IMG/VR virus record: IMGVR_UViG_3300037247_000977
Location: 1 to 33,625 of that record
Reading direction: 5' to 3' (one strand)
DNA from: a virus
Length of the DNA: 33,625 nt
A program made the position numbers and the translations under genes. Numbering within the stretch: the first letter of the stretch is position 1; each line of letters starts with the position of its first letter. This document shows, in pieces, positions 6,693 to 14,615 of this stretch. The notes under the pieces are model-generated. The model ran no database searches. It saw only the letters and a list, made by a program, of their open reading frames with translations, and was not told the DNA's origin.

Positions 6693-9600
6693 TGCCAGAG
6701 GAAATCACTCAAAGGCTAGGATTCAACGCCTCGCGCGCAATCGAAGAATTGCGCAACTTGCAAAATCAGCTTAATACATTTAAGCAGAATTTGCAAACTA
6801 TAGCCAGTGCATTAGGTAGATTTCCTACCCAAGCCATGCCAGCTATCCAAGCTTTCAGGCAACTAGCCATCGACGCTAATAAAGCTAAAGTCGCAATGCA
6901 GGGCTTGGCACAATCCGGAACTGTGCCTGCAAGTGTTGCTGCTTCTGCTAAAACTGCGGCTACTTCAATGAGTAATTTAGGGCAAAAAGCCCAATCTGCT
7001 GGTCAGAAGGTTCAAACAGCCGTTACACAACCATTTAGTTCCGCCGCCGTCGCATTAAAGTCACTTGCTGCGACTTCTAAGGTGACTACGCGGGCCATGA
7101 AAAAATCAAGCCAATCTATGGCAGCAGGGGGAAAAAAAGCTGCTAAAGCACTGAAAGATACTGGCGAAGCAGGTTCAAGTGCGGCAAAGTCAATTACTTT
7201 GTCTTGGACAACTATGGCCCGAGTCGTTAAAACCCAAATACTCATACGTGTCCTTAGCAAACTGATTAGTCTTTTCATTGAGTCCCAAAAGGCTGCGGCT
7301 GATTTCTCCATAAGTATCGGCGAAGTTTCTACAATCTCGACCGGTGCTCTTGGCCCCATAAATCAAATCAGTAGCTCTGTTCTTGAATTATCTCGCAGCC
7401 TGGGACTTGCAGCTGATGAAATAGCCGAAGGTCTATACCAAACTTTGTCAAATCAGGTTGTTGATGCTGCTGATGCATTACGATTCACGGAGCAGGCTGC
7501 AAAACTTTCAATCGCAACAAACTCCCAATTGAAAGAATCTGTCAATGCTCTGTCTTCGGTTATGAACAGTTATGGACTGGATGTATCGGAGGTTGGTCAC
7601 GTTTCTGATGTATTGTTTAAGACTATTGAATTAGGTCGTTTACGGATGGGGGAATTTGGCGATGTTCTTGGTCGTCTTACGCCTCTCACAGCGACTTTAG
7701 GTATTAGTTTTGAGGAGATGTCCGCGTCTTTAGCAGCCCTCACTCAGAAGGGCATCCCCGCACACACTGCAATTACGCAATTGACTCAAGTATCACAAAA
7801 ATTATTGCGACCGACAACGAAGCTGCAAGAATTATATCATGAGTGGGGCGTTGAAACAGGGCCGGAGGCAATTCGTCGTTTTGGCGGTCTTACAGGTGTG
7901 CTACTTAAAATGAAAGATGCTTCTGCTGGAAATGACGCAGAATTTTCTAATTTGCTTGGCCGTGTCCGCGCTCTAGTTGCCGGTTTGAATCTTACAACAG
8001 AGGGAGCCAGCGCCGTAACTAAAGCCTTGAATGCGATGAAAAATGCTGCTGGAGCCAGTAATGAGGCCTTTGAAGAAGTGGAATCGACCATTGGCCGTAG
8101 AGCAGTAAAATCATGGAATGACTTATCAGTTAGCGTGCTCCAATTTGGGGAGGCAATGCTGCACATCACCATCCCGATAACTGACGTGCTTGGCTTCCTT
8201 CTCAAGAATTTTGATCTTGTTATAGTTGTTCTTGTTGGCCTTACAGCGGGAATAGGCGTCATGGCCGGCGCCGTTGCGCCCGCAGTAGTTGCTTTAACTG
8301 GGCTAGGAGCTACTGTTGTAGCCTTGAAAGCTTCCCTGTTGTCACTTTGGCCTATTGCTGTAGCGGTCGGCGCTGCTCTAGCCGCAGCTTTTATTATCAA
8401 AGGCATTGCCGCGTCATTAGACAAGGTTACGGACTTAGTCACTGAACATAAAAAGCAGTTGGAAGAGCTGACCCTCGTCCATGAAAAAGAAGCGAAAAAA
8501 CGGATCGCCGCTACTAAGGGCGAGTTTGAAGCGCAAAACAAAATTACAGGGCAATATTTTTCCAACCTCACTTTGGAGTATAGGAAGAGTTTTGAAGGGA
8601 TGGCAAGAGCGAGCGAAGTAGTAAGTCATGTTCTGGAAGGCACCCTAAAAAATCTGTCAGCTCAAAGACAAAAAATGATATCGGAGATAGCGAAGGCCGT
8701 TAATGATGGCGATGATATCATTAAAGAGTCAGCGAAGGAAGTTACAGAGACACAAGAGAGTATTTCTGAGACATCTTTCAAGCGCGAACTCAAGCGAATG
8801 AACACGCGTCAACAGCTATGGGCTAAAGTAACTAGAGCCCAAGAGACAGCAACGAGGGCCGTCGTCGCGTATGCTGAAGCCGGGACCAGTGAAGAGGCTA
8901 TAAAACAAGCGCGAGAACTGTCGCATCTCGCTGAGAAAAAAAGTGAAGAGGCTCTGGAACATGCAATAGAGATGAAAAATTACGGTGCTATTAAGAAAGC
9001 AGAAACGGCTCTTACGAATGTTCGAGGCGCGCGGATACGTGCCGAAGGTACTTTTCAAGCAAAGAGGAAACAACTTCAAACTGAGGTCCATAAAAGCAAC
9101 TTGCTTCAACTTGAAGAATTTGAAAAGCGATTTGAATTACTTTCAGAACGCATTCAAGAACTCATGGACCCCTTAACTAGTGAGGGGTTAAAGAAGCCAA
9201 AACAATTTGAACAAGATATAAAACGTGCTATAGAGCTACTGCCGCAATTAAAAGAAGCTCTTACAGACACTTTGGATATTGATTTAGCTGAGGAATTTGG
9301 ATTCAGTAGCGAATTAGCAAGGCTGGAGAAAAACATTCTGAAGGCTTTTGAAACTGCTCAAATTGACTACTCTAAAGTTGGAGATAATTTTGAGGAGGCT
9401 TTAAGGTCAAGAACGTACACTGCTGATGTTGTGATAGACATTAAAAATCCGCACCTCTTAGAAAAACGCATTGAAAAGTTTGGTGAGATTGATCTCAGAG
9501 CAGATGCCGGTAGGGAAAGTGAACGTGTAAATATAGTCGCCCAGGAAGCTATCAAGGAGTTTGAGTCTCAACAAACTCGGGTTAATGAGAAAATTAAGGA

Positions 9601-11083
9601 CACTGATCTCCTCATAGACAGTATCAATAAGAAGCTTGAAGACGAAAATTTCTTTACGTGGGCAGACAGGGCAAAGACTAGCTTAACAGGCATAGAAGAA
9701 GGGTTTCTTAGTGCGTTTGGCGCAGTTGATACAGCTGGCACAGCAGGCCAGGCATTGCAAGGCATGCTCAGGCAAGCTGTCAGTGATATTAGAGAAGCTA
9801 ACCGTAGTGAGAAACAACTCAGTCAAAGCGCGTTCGACAACATAAACGCGCTGCAAAATTATGCTTCTGCAGCTGAGAGTGCTGGTGCGATTAGTACTAA
9901 TACAACAAAACAAACTCTTGAGATTCTGAAACTTATTTTCAAAGCCAATGAAAACCTCATAGACATTGTCAAAGACACCACCGATTTAGATAAGCGATCA
10001 GGTGCTTATCAAGAAGCATTAGAGATCGGAAATGATACAGTAGCGGCAGCTAGAGACGAGGTTGCTGCCCGAATTCTCGCTACTGACGAGAGTATAAACA
10101 CTAAAAATGCATTGGAAGGAGCAAAGGAAGAGGCCCTCAAATTACCGGCCGCAGCGGCCGAAGGAGCCGCTGCTCTATCGGGCGAGACAAGTCAGGCCGA
10201 GCAATTGAAGCTAGAGCTTCAAGGTGCGGTTGAAGCTAAGAAAGAGTTGAATCAAATTCAGTCGCAGCCCGCTGGCCCTTCAATCACCCAAGTTGCCGAA
10301 ATAACTGCACCTGTACCTGCTGAAAAAACTGGGGCAGCCCTTGAAGCAACGGCCAAGAGTGCTGACCGAGTAATTCACGGGATTACAGTTATCGATCAGG
10401 CAGTCGAGACAGTTCGAGTAGACCTTGAAAGGTTACCTCAAATTATGGGCGGCCTAGGCACGGCTGCTGCGCAGATTCCTCAGACTTTTACTAAAACTAC
10501 TTCAGCATCAGGGGCATTGTTAATCAATCTTACTGACACAGCGCAGCAAGTACAAAACAGCTCTACCGCAATGGCTAATCTTAATGACTCAACTGTTAAT
10601 GTGAAGACAAATACAGACACAGTTATTGCATCAACGGCCAATTTAACAACTAACCTGAACGCCGCCACTGCTGCTGGCTACAGGCTGATGAAGGCCATGC
10701 AAGCTGCGGCCGAGGCCGCTGCCGCTGCGGCTAGAGCTACTGCTGCTGCCAGTGGAAGTGCTAGTGGTGCTTATTATGGCGGCCCTGCGATACGTTATCG
10801 TCAATCAGGTGGCTTTGCACCAAGAGGTAAGGACCGCATCCCAGTTATGGCCTCTGCCGGCGAGTTTTTTGTGAATGCTAGAAATGCTCGTCGTTTCTCT
10901 TCGGAACTTCAAGCTATAAATGCTGGAAGTCAACCTACTTACAGGGATCACGGCGGGCCAGTTACAAACGTTGGGGATATCAACGTTTCGGTGACGCAGG
11001 GAGAGGCGGCAAATCAAACAGCGCGTCAAATTGCCGCAGCTTTACGTCGAGAACTGAGGCGCGGAACTTCACGACTCGATTAA
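6692..11083 (+). CDS. Tail tape measure protein
   Basis: At 1463 residues this is by far the longest gene and lies directly after the chaperone region. The N-terminal 190 residues are helical and Ala/Gln-rich. Residues about 200-440 match the TP901-type tape measure core (A-A-D-F-S-I-S-I-G, G-L-Y-Q-T-L-S-N-Q-V-V-D-A, S-S-V-M-N-S-Y-G-L, F-E-E-M-S-A-S-L-A-A-L-T-Q-K-G). Residues about 508-572 are hydrophobic and may insert in the host membrane at DNA ejection. Long coiled coils follow, and the C-terminus has the usual G-K-D-R-I-P-V-M-A-S-A-G-E-F-F-V motif. The protein sets tail length; by the rule of about 1.5 angstrom per residue the tail would be near 220 nm. It starts in a TAATG overlap with the preceding gene. 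Confidence 0.95.
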   Translation: MPEEITQRLGFNASRAIEELRNLQNQLNTFKQNLQTIASALGRFPTQAMPAIQAFRQLAIDANKAKVAMQGLAQSGTVPASVAASAKTAATSMSNLGQKAQSAGQKVQTAVTQPFSSAAVALKSLAATSKVTTRAMKKSSQSMAAGGKKAAKALKDTGEAGSSAAKSITLSWTTMARVVKTQILIRVLSKLISLFIESQKAAADFSISIGEVSTISTGALGPINQISSSVLELSRSLGLAADEIAEGLYQTLSNQVVDAADALRFTEQAAKLSIATNSQLKESVNALSSVMNSYGLDVSEVGHVSDVLFKTIELGRLRMGEFGDVLGRLTPLTATLGISFEEMSASLAALTQKGIPAHTAITQLTQVSQKLLRPTTKLQELYHEWGVETGPEAIRRFGGLTGVLLKMKDASAGNDAEFSNLLGRVRALVAGLNLTTEGASAVTKALNAMKNAAGASNEAFEEVESTIGRRAVKSWNDLSVSVLQFGEAMLHITIPITDVLGFLLKNFDLVIVVLVGLTAGIGVMAGAVAPAVVALTGLGATVVALKASLLSLWPIAVAVGAALAAAFIIKGIAASLDKVTDLVTEHKKQLEELTLVHEKEAKKRIAATKGEFEAQNKITGQYFSNLTLEYRKSFEGMARASEVVSHVLEGTLKNLSAQRQKMISEIAKAVNDGDDIIKESAKEVTETQESISETSFKRELKRMNTRQQLWAKVTRAQETATRAVVAYAEAGTSEEAIKQARELSHLAEKKSEEALEHAIEMKNYGAIKKAETALTNVRGARIRAEGTFQAKRKQLQTEVHKSNLLQLEEFEKRFELLSERIQELMDPLTSEGLKKPKQFEQDIKRAIELLPQLKEALTDTLDIDLAEEFGFSSELARLEKNILKAFETAQIDYSKVGDNFEEALRSRTYTADVVIDIKNPHLLEKRIEKFGEIDLRADAGRESERVNIVAQEAIKEFESQQTRVNEKIKDTDLLIDSINKKLEDENFFTWADRAKTSLTGIEEGFLSAFGAVDTAGTAGQALQGMLRQAVSDIREANRSEKQLSQSAFDNINALQNYASAAESAGAISTNTTKQTLEILKLIFKANENLIDIVKDTTDLDKRSGAYQEALEIGNDTVAAARDEVAARILATDESINTKNALEGAKEEALKLPAAAAEGAAALSGETSQAEQLKLELQGAVEAKKELNQIQSQPAGPSITQVAEITAPVPAEKTGAALEATAKSADRVIHGITVIDQAVETVRVDLERLPQIMGGLGTAAAQIPQTFTKTTSASGALLINLTDTAQQVQNSSTAMANLNDSTVNVKTNTDTVIASTANLTTNLNAATAAGYRLMKAMQAAAEAAAAAARATAAASGSASGAYYGGPAIRYRQSGGFAPRGKDRIPVMASAGEFFVNARNARRFSSELQAINAGSQPTYRDHGGPVTNVGDINVSVTQGEAANQTARQIAAALRRELRRGTSRLD

Positions 11084-11115
11084 CTTTGAGTAGATAACTA
11101 CAGGAGGAGTAACAA

Positions 11116-11613
11116 ATGAATTTTACAAGTAAGTTCCAGCCGCGCGGCAGCTTTCTTATTGAACATCGCAATAGGGCTGGCAAGCTAATCGGCGTGTATC
11201 GTGTACCAAACGGTATTGTTAATGAAGGTATGGAGATGATTCTCGATACCATGTTCTATGCTGGGTCGCAATCTTCGACTTGGTATATTGGTCTAGTGGA
11301 TAATTCTGGCTTCACGGGATTTGATGACACAGATACTATGTCGTCTCACACGGGTTGGAGTGAGAGTACTGTTTATTCTCAAGCTACGCGTCCTCAATGG
11401 ACTGTTGGAGCCGCTGCATCTCGTCAGAGTACGAATGCCAGCACAGTTGATTTTAGCATCAATGGCAGCGCGACCCTGAAAGGCATCTTCATTACTGACA
11501 ATAACGTGAAGAGTGGCACGTCAGGAAATCTGTGGTCAACAGCAGCGTTTAGCTCGACCGTTGGCGTTTCTAGCGGCGACACTTTGAAACTCACTTACAC
11601 TGTTAGCGGCTAA
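11116..11613 (+). CDS. Minor virion protein with N-T-N-E-G-like motif (tail-associated)
   Basis: The 165-residue product has a strong AGGAGG site before ATG 11116. It begins with a short strand-rich segment, then V-N-E-G-M-E-M-I-L-D-T-M-F, then S-T-W-Y-I-G-L-V-D-N-S-G-F and a Ser/Thr-rich beta domain. This arrangement recurs in uncharacterised phage structural proteins from many environmental tailed phages. It sits right after the tape measure gene and is followed by a terminator, so it is probably expressed at high level as a virion or tail-surface protein. The exact role is not known. Confidence 0.6.
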   Translation: MNFTSKFQPRGSFLIEHRNRAGKLIGVYRVPNGIVNEGMEMILDTMFYAGSQSSTWYIGLVDNSGFTGFDDTDTMSSHTGWSESTVYSQATRPQWTVGAAASRQSTNASTVDFSINGSATLKGIFITDNNVKSGTSGNLWSTAAFSSTVGVSSGDTLKLTYTVSG

Positions 11614-11637
11614 TAGGGATCTCTCTCCCTCGGTCAT

Positions 11638-11675
11638 CTGGGCGTGGACGTTTTCGCCCACGCCCAGGTGTTTTT
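11638..11675 (+). terminator. Rho-independent terminator
   Basis: CTGGGCGTGG (11638-11647) pairs perfectly with CCACGCCCAG (11658-11667) around a 10-base loop and is followed by GTGTTTTT. It ends the transcript of the preceding minor virion gene. Confidence 0.85.
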
Positions 11676-11696
11676 CTAATGTAAAGGTGCATCAAA

Positions 11697-12728
11697 ATGG
11701 CTTTATTATGGGTCGACGGCTTTGAAGGTTATGGCGAAACTGTGGATGGTTCCCCAGCGCCTACTGGAGTATTGCAGCGCAAATACAGCGTCACTGCTGG
11801 TACTACTACTATGCTTACTAAAGCTGGAAGATATGGGGGAATGTGCATCTATTTCGGTGGCAGCACTAACTCGCTTTTTACTGCGAGCCTTACAACACAT
11901 GATACATTAATTGCTGGTTGTGGTTGGTACAATAATAACGCTGGCGACTGCGCGATCCTCACTTTTGCAGACACGGGTACTTATGGGATGTGGGTACGGA
12001 AGAAAAGTGGCGTTGGAGAGTTAGAACTTATGCGCGGCGCTGCAGTTGTGGACACGACAAGTGGCCTCGGCCTTAGTTTATCGACTTGGTACTACGTCGA
12101 AATGAAAATTAAGTGTCATGATTCCACTGGTACTTATGAAGTTAAAGTAGGCGGGAGTACTGTTTTAAGTGCCACAGGTGTTGACACGAAAATCAGTTCA
12201 AATAATTACCACGATTCTGCCGGCTTCCGTCCCGTAGCCTCTAGGGCTCCTAATTATGATGATTTTTATATTTGCGACGGCAGCGGAGCAATTAACAATG
12301 ATTTCCTTGGCGATTGTAAAATTGTGCGAATTGATCCCAATGGTGATGACACTGCAAATTGGAGCACTTCTACTCCTTCGGCGAATCATTACGAAAATGT
12401 TGACGAAGTTGAAACAGATGATAACACATCTTATATTGAAGAAACCACTACTAATACAACGGACCTATTTGACTATGAAAATGTGTCTGGGTTAAGCAGT
12501 ATCAAGGGCGTTCAGATTTGTACGGAGTGTCGCGAAACCGACGCGAACTCATATTCAATTAAAACACCTATAGAATCTGGTGGTAATCAATATGATGATT
12601 CGGCACAAACAATCGGGACACCTAACTATGTTACCAAGGTGAGAGTAGCCGGTACTGATCCTGATACAGGAGCGCTTTGGACGGAGTCAGGGTTGAATGC
12701 AGCTAAATTTGGTGTAAAGGTTGGTTAA
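11697..12728 (+). CDS. Virion protein with concanavalin/LamG-like domain
   Basis: The 343-residue product begins M-A-L-L-W-V-D-G-F-E-G-Y-G, a common opening of phage structural proteins with an N-terminal jelly-roll (concanavalin A/LamG-like) fold. The stretch W-Y-Y-V-E-M-K-I-K and Y-E-V-K-V-G-G-S supports this fold. A second part has I-V-R-I-D-P-N-G-D-D, Y-E-N-V-D-E and repeated Asp/Thr turns. Such proteins are thought to bind glycans or decorate the tail; the role here is inferred. The gene follows a terminator with only a weak AAGG site, and its stop is directly followed by the next start codon. Confidence 0.6.
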   Translation: MALLWVDGFEGYGETVDGSPAPTGVLQRKYSVTAGTTTMLTKAGRYGGMCIYFGGSTNSLFTASLTTHDTLIAGCGWYNNNAGDCAILTFADTGTYGMWVRKKSGVGELELMRGAAVVDTTSGLGLSLSTWYYVEMKIKCHDSTGTYEVKVGGSTVLSATGVDTKISSNNYHDSAGFRPVASRAPNYDDFYICDGSGAINNDFLGDCKIVRIDPNGDDTANWSTSTPSANHYENVDEVETDDNTSYIEETTTNTTDLFDYENVSGLSSIKGVQICTECRETDANSYSIKTPIESGGNQYDDSAQTIGTPNYVTKVRVAGTDPDTGALWTESGLNAAKFGVKVG

Positions 12729-14225
12729 ATGGCTTTACGAGTAACCAGGCAATATGGTGAAGCTCTAGTCGCAGGTGACGGCGAGCTTCGCGTCACGCGC
12801 CAATATGGCGAGGTCCTCGCCGCTGGCGACGGGAAAGTTCGCGTCACCAGGCAGTATATCGAAGTACTAGCGCTCGCGTTTGCTGATTACACAGAGAATA
12901 TAACACATACGCTTAGCTTGACGCAGAATGCTTCTGTTGAAGCTAGTCTTGAAAGAGGCCTTTCTGATACGTTGAGTCTCACTCAAAATGCCTCAGCAGC
13001 CCTTGCCCAAGTTTTCACTGAGAATGTAGCCGACACGCTGAGTTTCTCTTCTATAGCGAGTCGGGCAGTTCCGGTCTCGGCCTCTAATACAATGAATTTT
13101 ACCCAGGTTGTCATTGATAACCTCATTCTGCAAGACTTTTTCCCTCTGTCTTCAACTATTAGCTTTACACAGCAAGTTGACATAGGTGGACATAACTACT
13201 GGCTTTCTCACGACCTCGGTCTCTCACAGCAAATTGATTGGCAAGGACCAAAATACCACTATATTGTCACATACCTCACAATCTTAGACCAAGAAGTGAC
13301 CTGGTCTATGGGTGTCCCGTGGGCACCAATTGAGATTGGGCATTCTCTCGATCTTGCTGAAGTTATAAACTTAGCTTGGCCATACACGCTCAACAATGTG
13401 ATAACGTTATCGGATGAAGTGTATCGGAGTCAAACTTCGGTGGATCCTTTAGGCTTAATTCAAACAGTTGAAAATGGGAAAGGACCCGCCCTCCCGGCAG
13501 CGGATCTAGGAATTGACCATGCAGTGGTTCTTAATGCTACCTTCTTACGCACAGTTGTTGACGATGCTGCGATTGGACACGCCCTAACATACTACATTGA
13601 TAGTGCATGTGGCAATAAGCAGTATGCGCCATTCATTGGTGAAAATACAATCAGTGATTCACCGTCGCCTCCTTCTAATGATTTGCCATTAATTCAAAAT
13701 GACCCCACAACAACACGTTTCAAACTATCTTACCCGGCTCTAGCATCTCCAACCGCAACAGTAGAATTGAGGGCACCGGAATTAGACAATATTGATCGAG
13801 TCGCGTTTAATAGAATTAGCCGCGAGACGCGCGGTGGGAAGTTAACTGTCTTTGCTGACCCCCAGTGGCCCCAAGTGCAAACTGTCATTGTTACATTTGT
13901 TGGTTTAACGAAGACAGAAATAGATGATTTACAAGACTTCTTTGTAGCATATATTGGTGAAGAAATTGGCATGGCCGACTGGGAAGGTCGAGAGTGGGTG
14001 GGCATTGTGACTACACCTAATGAAGCAGCTGTTCAAGACGGGAAGGGAGGCTGCGGGGAAGGAAGCTGGACAGTTACATTTGAGTTTGAAGGCGTCTTAG
14101 TAGACAGCTTTATTCCTGGCAACCGTATGAGTCTAACGGACTCGCTAGGAATAGATGTTGATTATGTTCGTGGGTTTACTGACACAGTGGAGTTGGTCCA
14201 AGCTGCATCTTATATCAAGGCATAA
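12729..14225 (+). CDS. Repeat-bearing tail protein with C-terminal distal-tail-like domain
   Basis: The 498-residue product opens with three near-perfect repeats of R-V-T-R-Q-Y-(G/I)-E-(A/V)-L-A-A-G-D-G. At least five degenerate repeats of the form D-T-L-S-L-T-Q-N-A-S follow to about residue 250. A linker S-P-S-P-P-S-N-D lies near residue 315. The last about 150 residues (F-K-L-S-Y-P-A-L, D-D-L-Q-D-F-F-V-A-Y-I-G-E-E, W-E-G-R-E-W-V-G-I-V, S-W-T-V-T-F-E-F-E-G) align well with the whole of the next gene product. Probably it is an elongated fibre-like or tail-tip associated protein built by repeat expansion. No enzymatic motif is visible. Confidence 0.6.
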   Translation: MALRVTRQYGEALVAGDGELRVTRQYGEVLAAGDGKVRVTRQYIEVLALAFADYTENITHTLSLTQNASVEASLERGLSDTLSLTQNASAALAQVFTENVADTLSFSSIASRAVPVSASNTMNFTQVVIDNLILQDFFPLSSTISFTQQVDIGGHNYWLSHDLGLSQQIDWQGPKYHYIVTYLTILDQEVTWSMGVPWAPIEIGHSLDLAEVINLAWPYTLNNVITLSDEVYRSQTSVDPLGLIQTVENGKGPALPAADLGIDHAVVLNATFLRTVVDDAAIGHALTYYIDSACGNKQYAPFIGENTISDSPSPPSNDLPLIQNDPTTTRFKLSYPALASPTATVELRAPELDNIDRVAFNRISRETRGGKLTVFADPQWPQVQTVIVTFVGLTKTEIDDLQDFFVAYIGEEIGMADWEGREWVGIVTTPNEAAVQDGKGGCGEGSWTVTFEFEGVLVDSFIPGNRMSLTDSLGIDVDYVRGFTDTVELVQAASYIKA

Positions 14226-14231
14226 GACACT

Positions 14232-14615
14232 ATGTTCAAGTTAGAAGCGCCTTTTCCGGGCTACCAAACTACCCTCATTCTTCCAAGTCCAGTTTGGGGT
14301 GATTCGGTCGAGATTGCTGCCTCTGTGTCCACGCTGCGATCCATGAACGGCACTTCATACACTTATGTTAAACAAAGGGAAGGGCGGAAGCGCCTGCACT
14401 TCGACTTTAAGATTGCAAGACACAAGGCATTAGAACTACGAGCATTTATCAAAGTCTACTATGCCACACCAATGCGTCTCACTGACCATAATGGTATTCA
14501 GTGGCTCGCCTATTTGCAAAATAATCCTTTTGAATCTGCGGGTGATTCAAAAGCAGAACCGTTTCCCGGTGGAGAGACTATGACAGTAACCCTCGAATTT
14601 GAGGAGCGTGAGTAA
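14232..14615 (+). CDS. Distal tail-like minor tail protein
   Basis: The 127-residue product begins with F-K-L-E-A-P-F-P-G and contains R-L-H-F-D-F-K, L-E-L-R-A-F-I-K-V-Y-Y, L-T-D-H-N-G-I-Q-W-L-A-Y-L and a final T-V-T-L-E-F-E-E. This is the pattern of small beta-rich minor tail proteins placed between tape measure and tail tip in siphoviruses. It is homologous to the C-terminal domain of the preceding gene, suggesting a domain duplication. Its TAA overlaps the next ATG (TAATG at 14613-14617), which couples translation to the tail-tip gene. Confidence 0.6.
   Translation: MFKLEAPFPGYQTTLILPSPVWGDSVEIAASVSTLRSMNGTSYTYVKQREGRKRLHFDFKIARHKALELRAFIKVYYATPMRLTDHNGIQWLAYLQNNPFESAGDSKAEPFPGGETMTVTLEFEERE

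Noticed and set aside
7837-8571. Open frame of 244 codons on the - strand opposite the tape measure gene
   Set aside because: Shadow of a long Ala-rich gene; composition is low-complexity and no neighbouring - strand gene exists.
12729-13200. CRISPR-like array
   Set aside because: The repeats are in-frame protein repeats without unique spacers of equal length.
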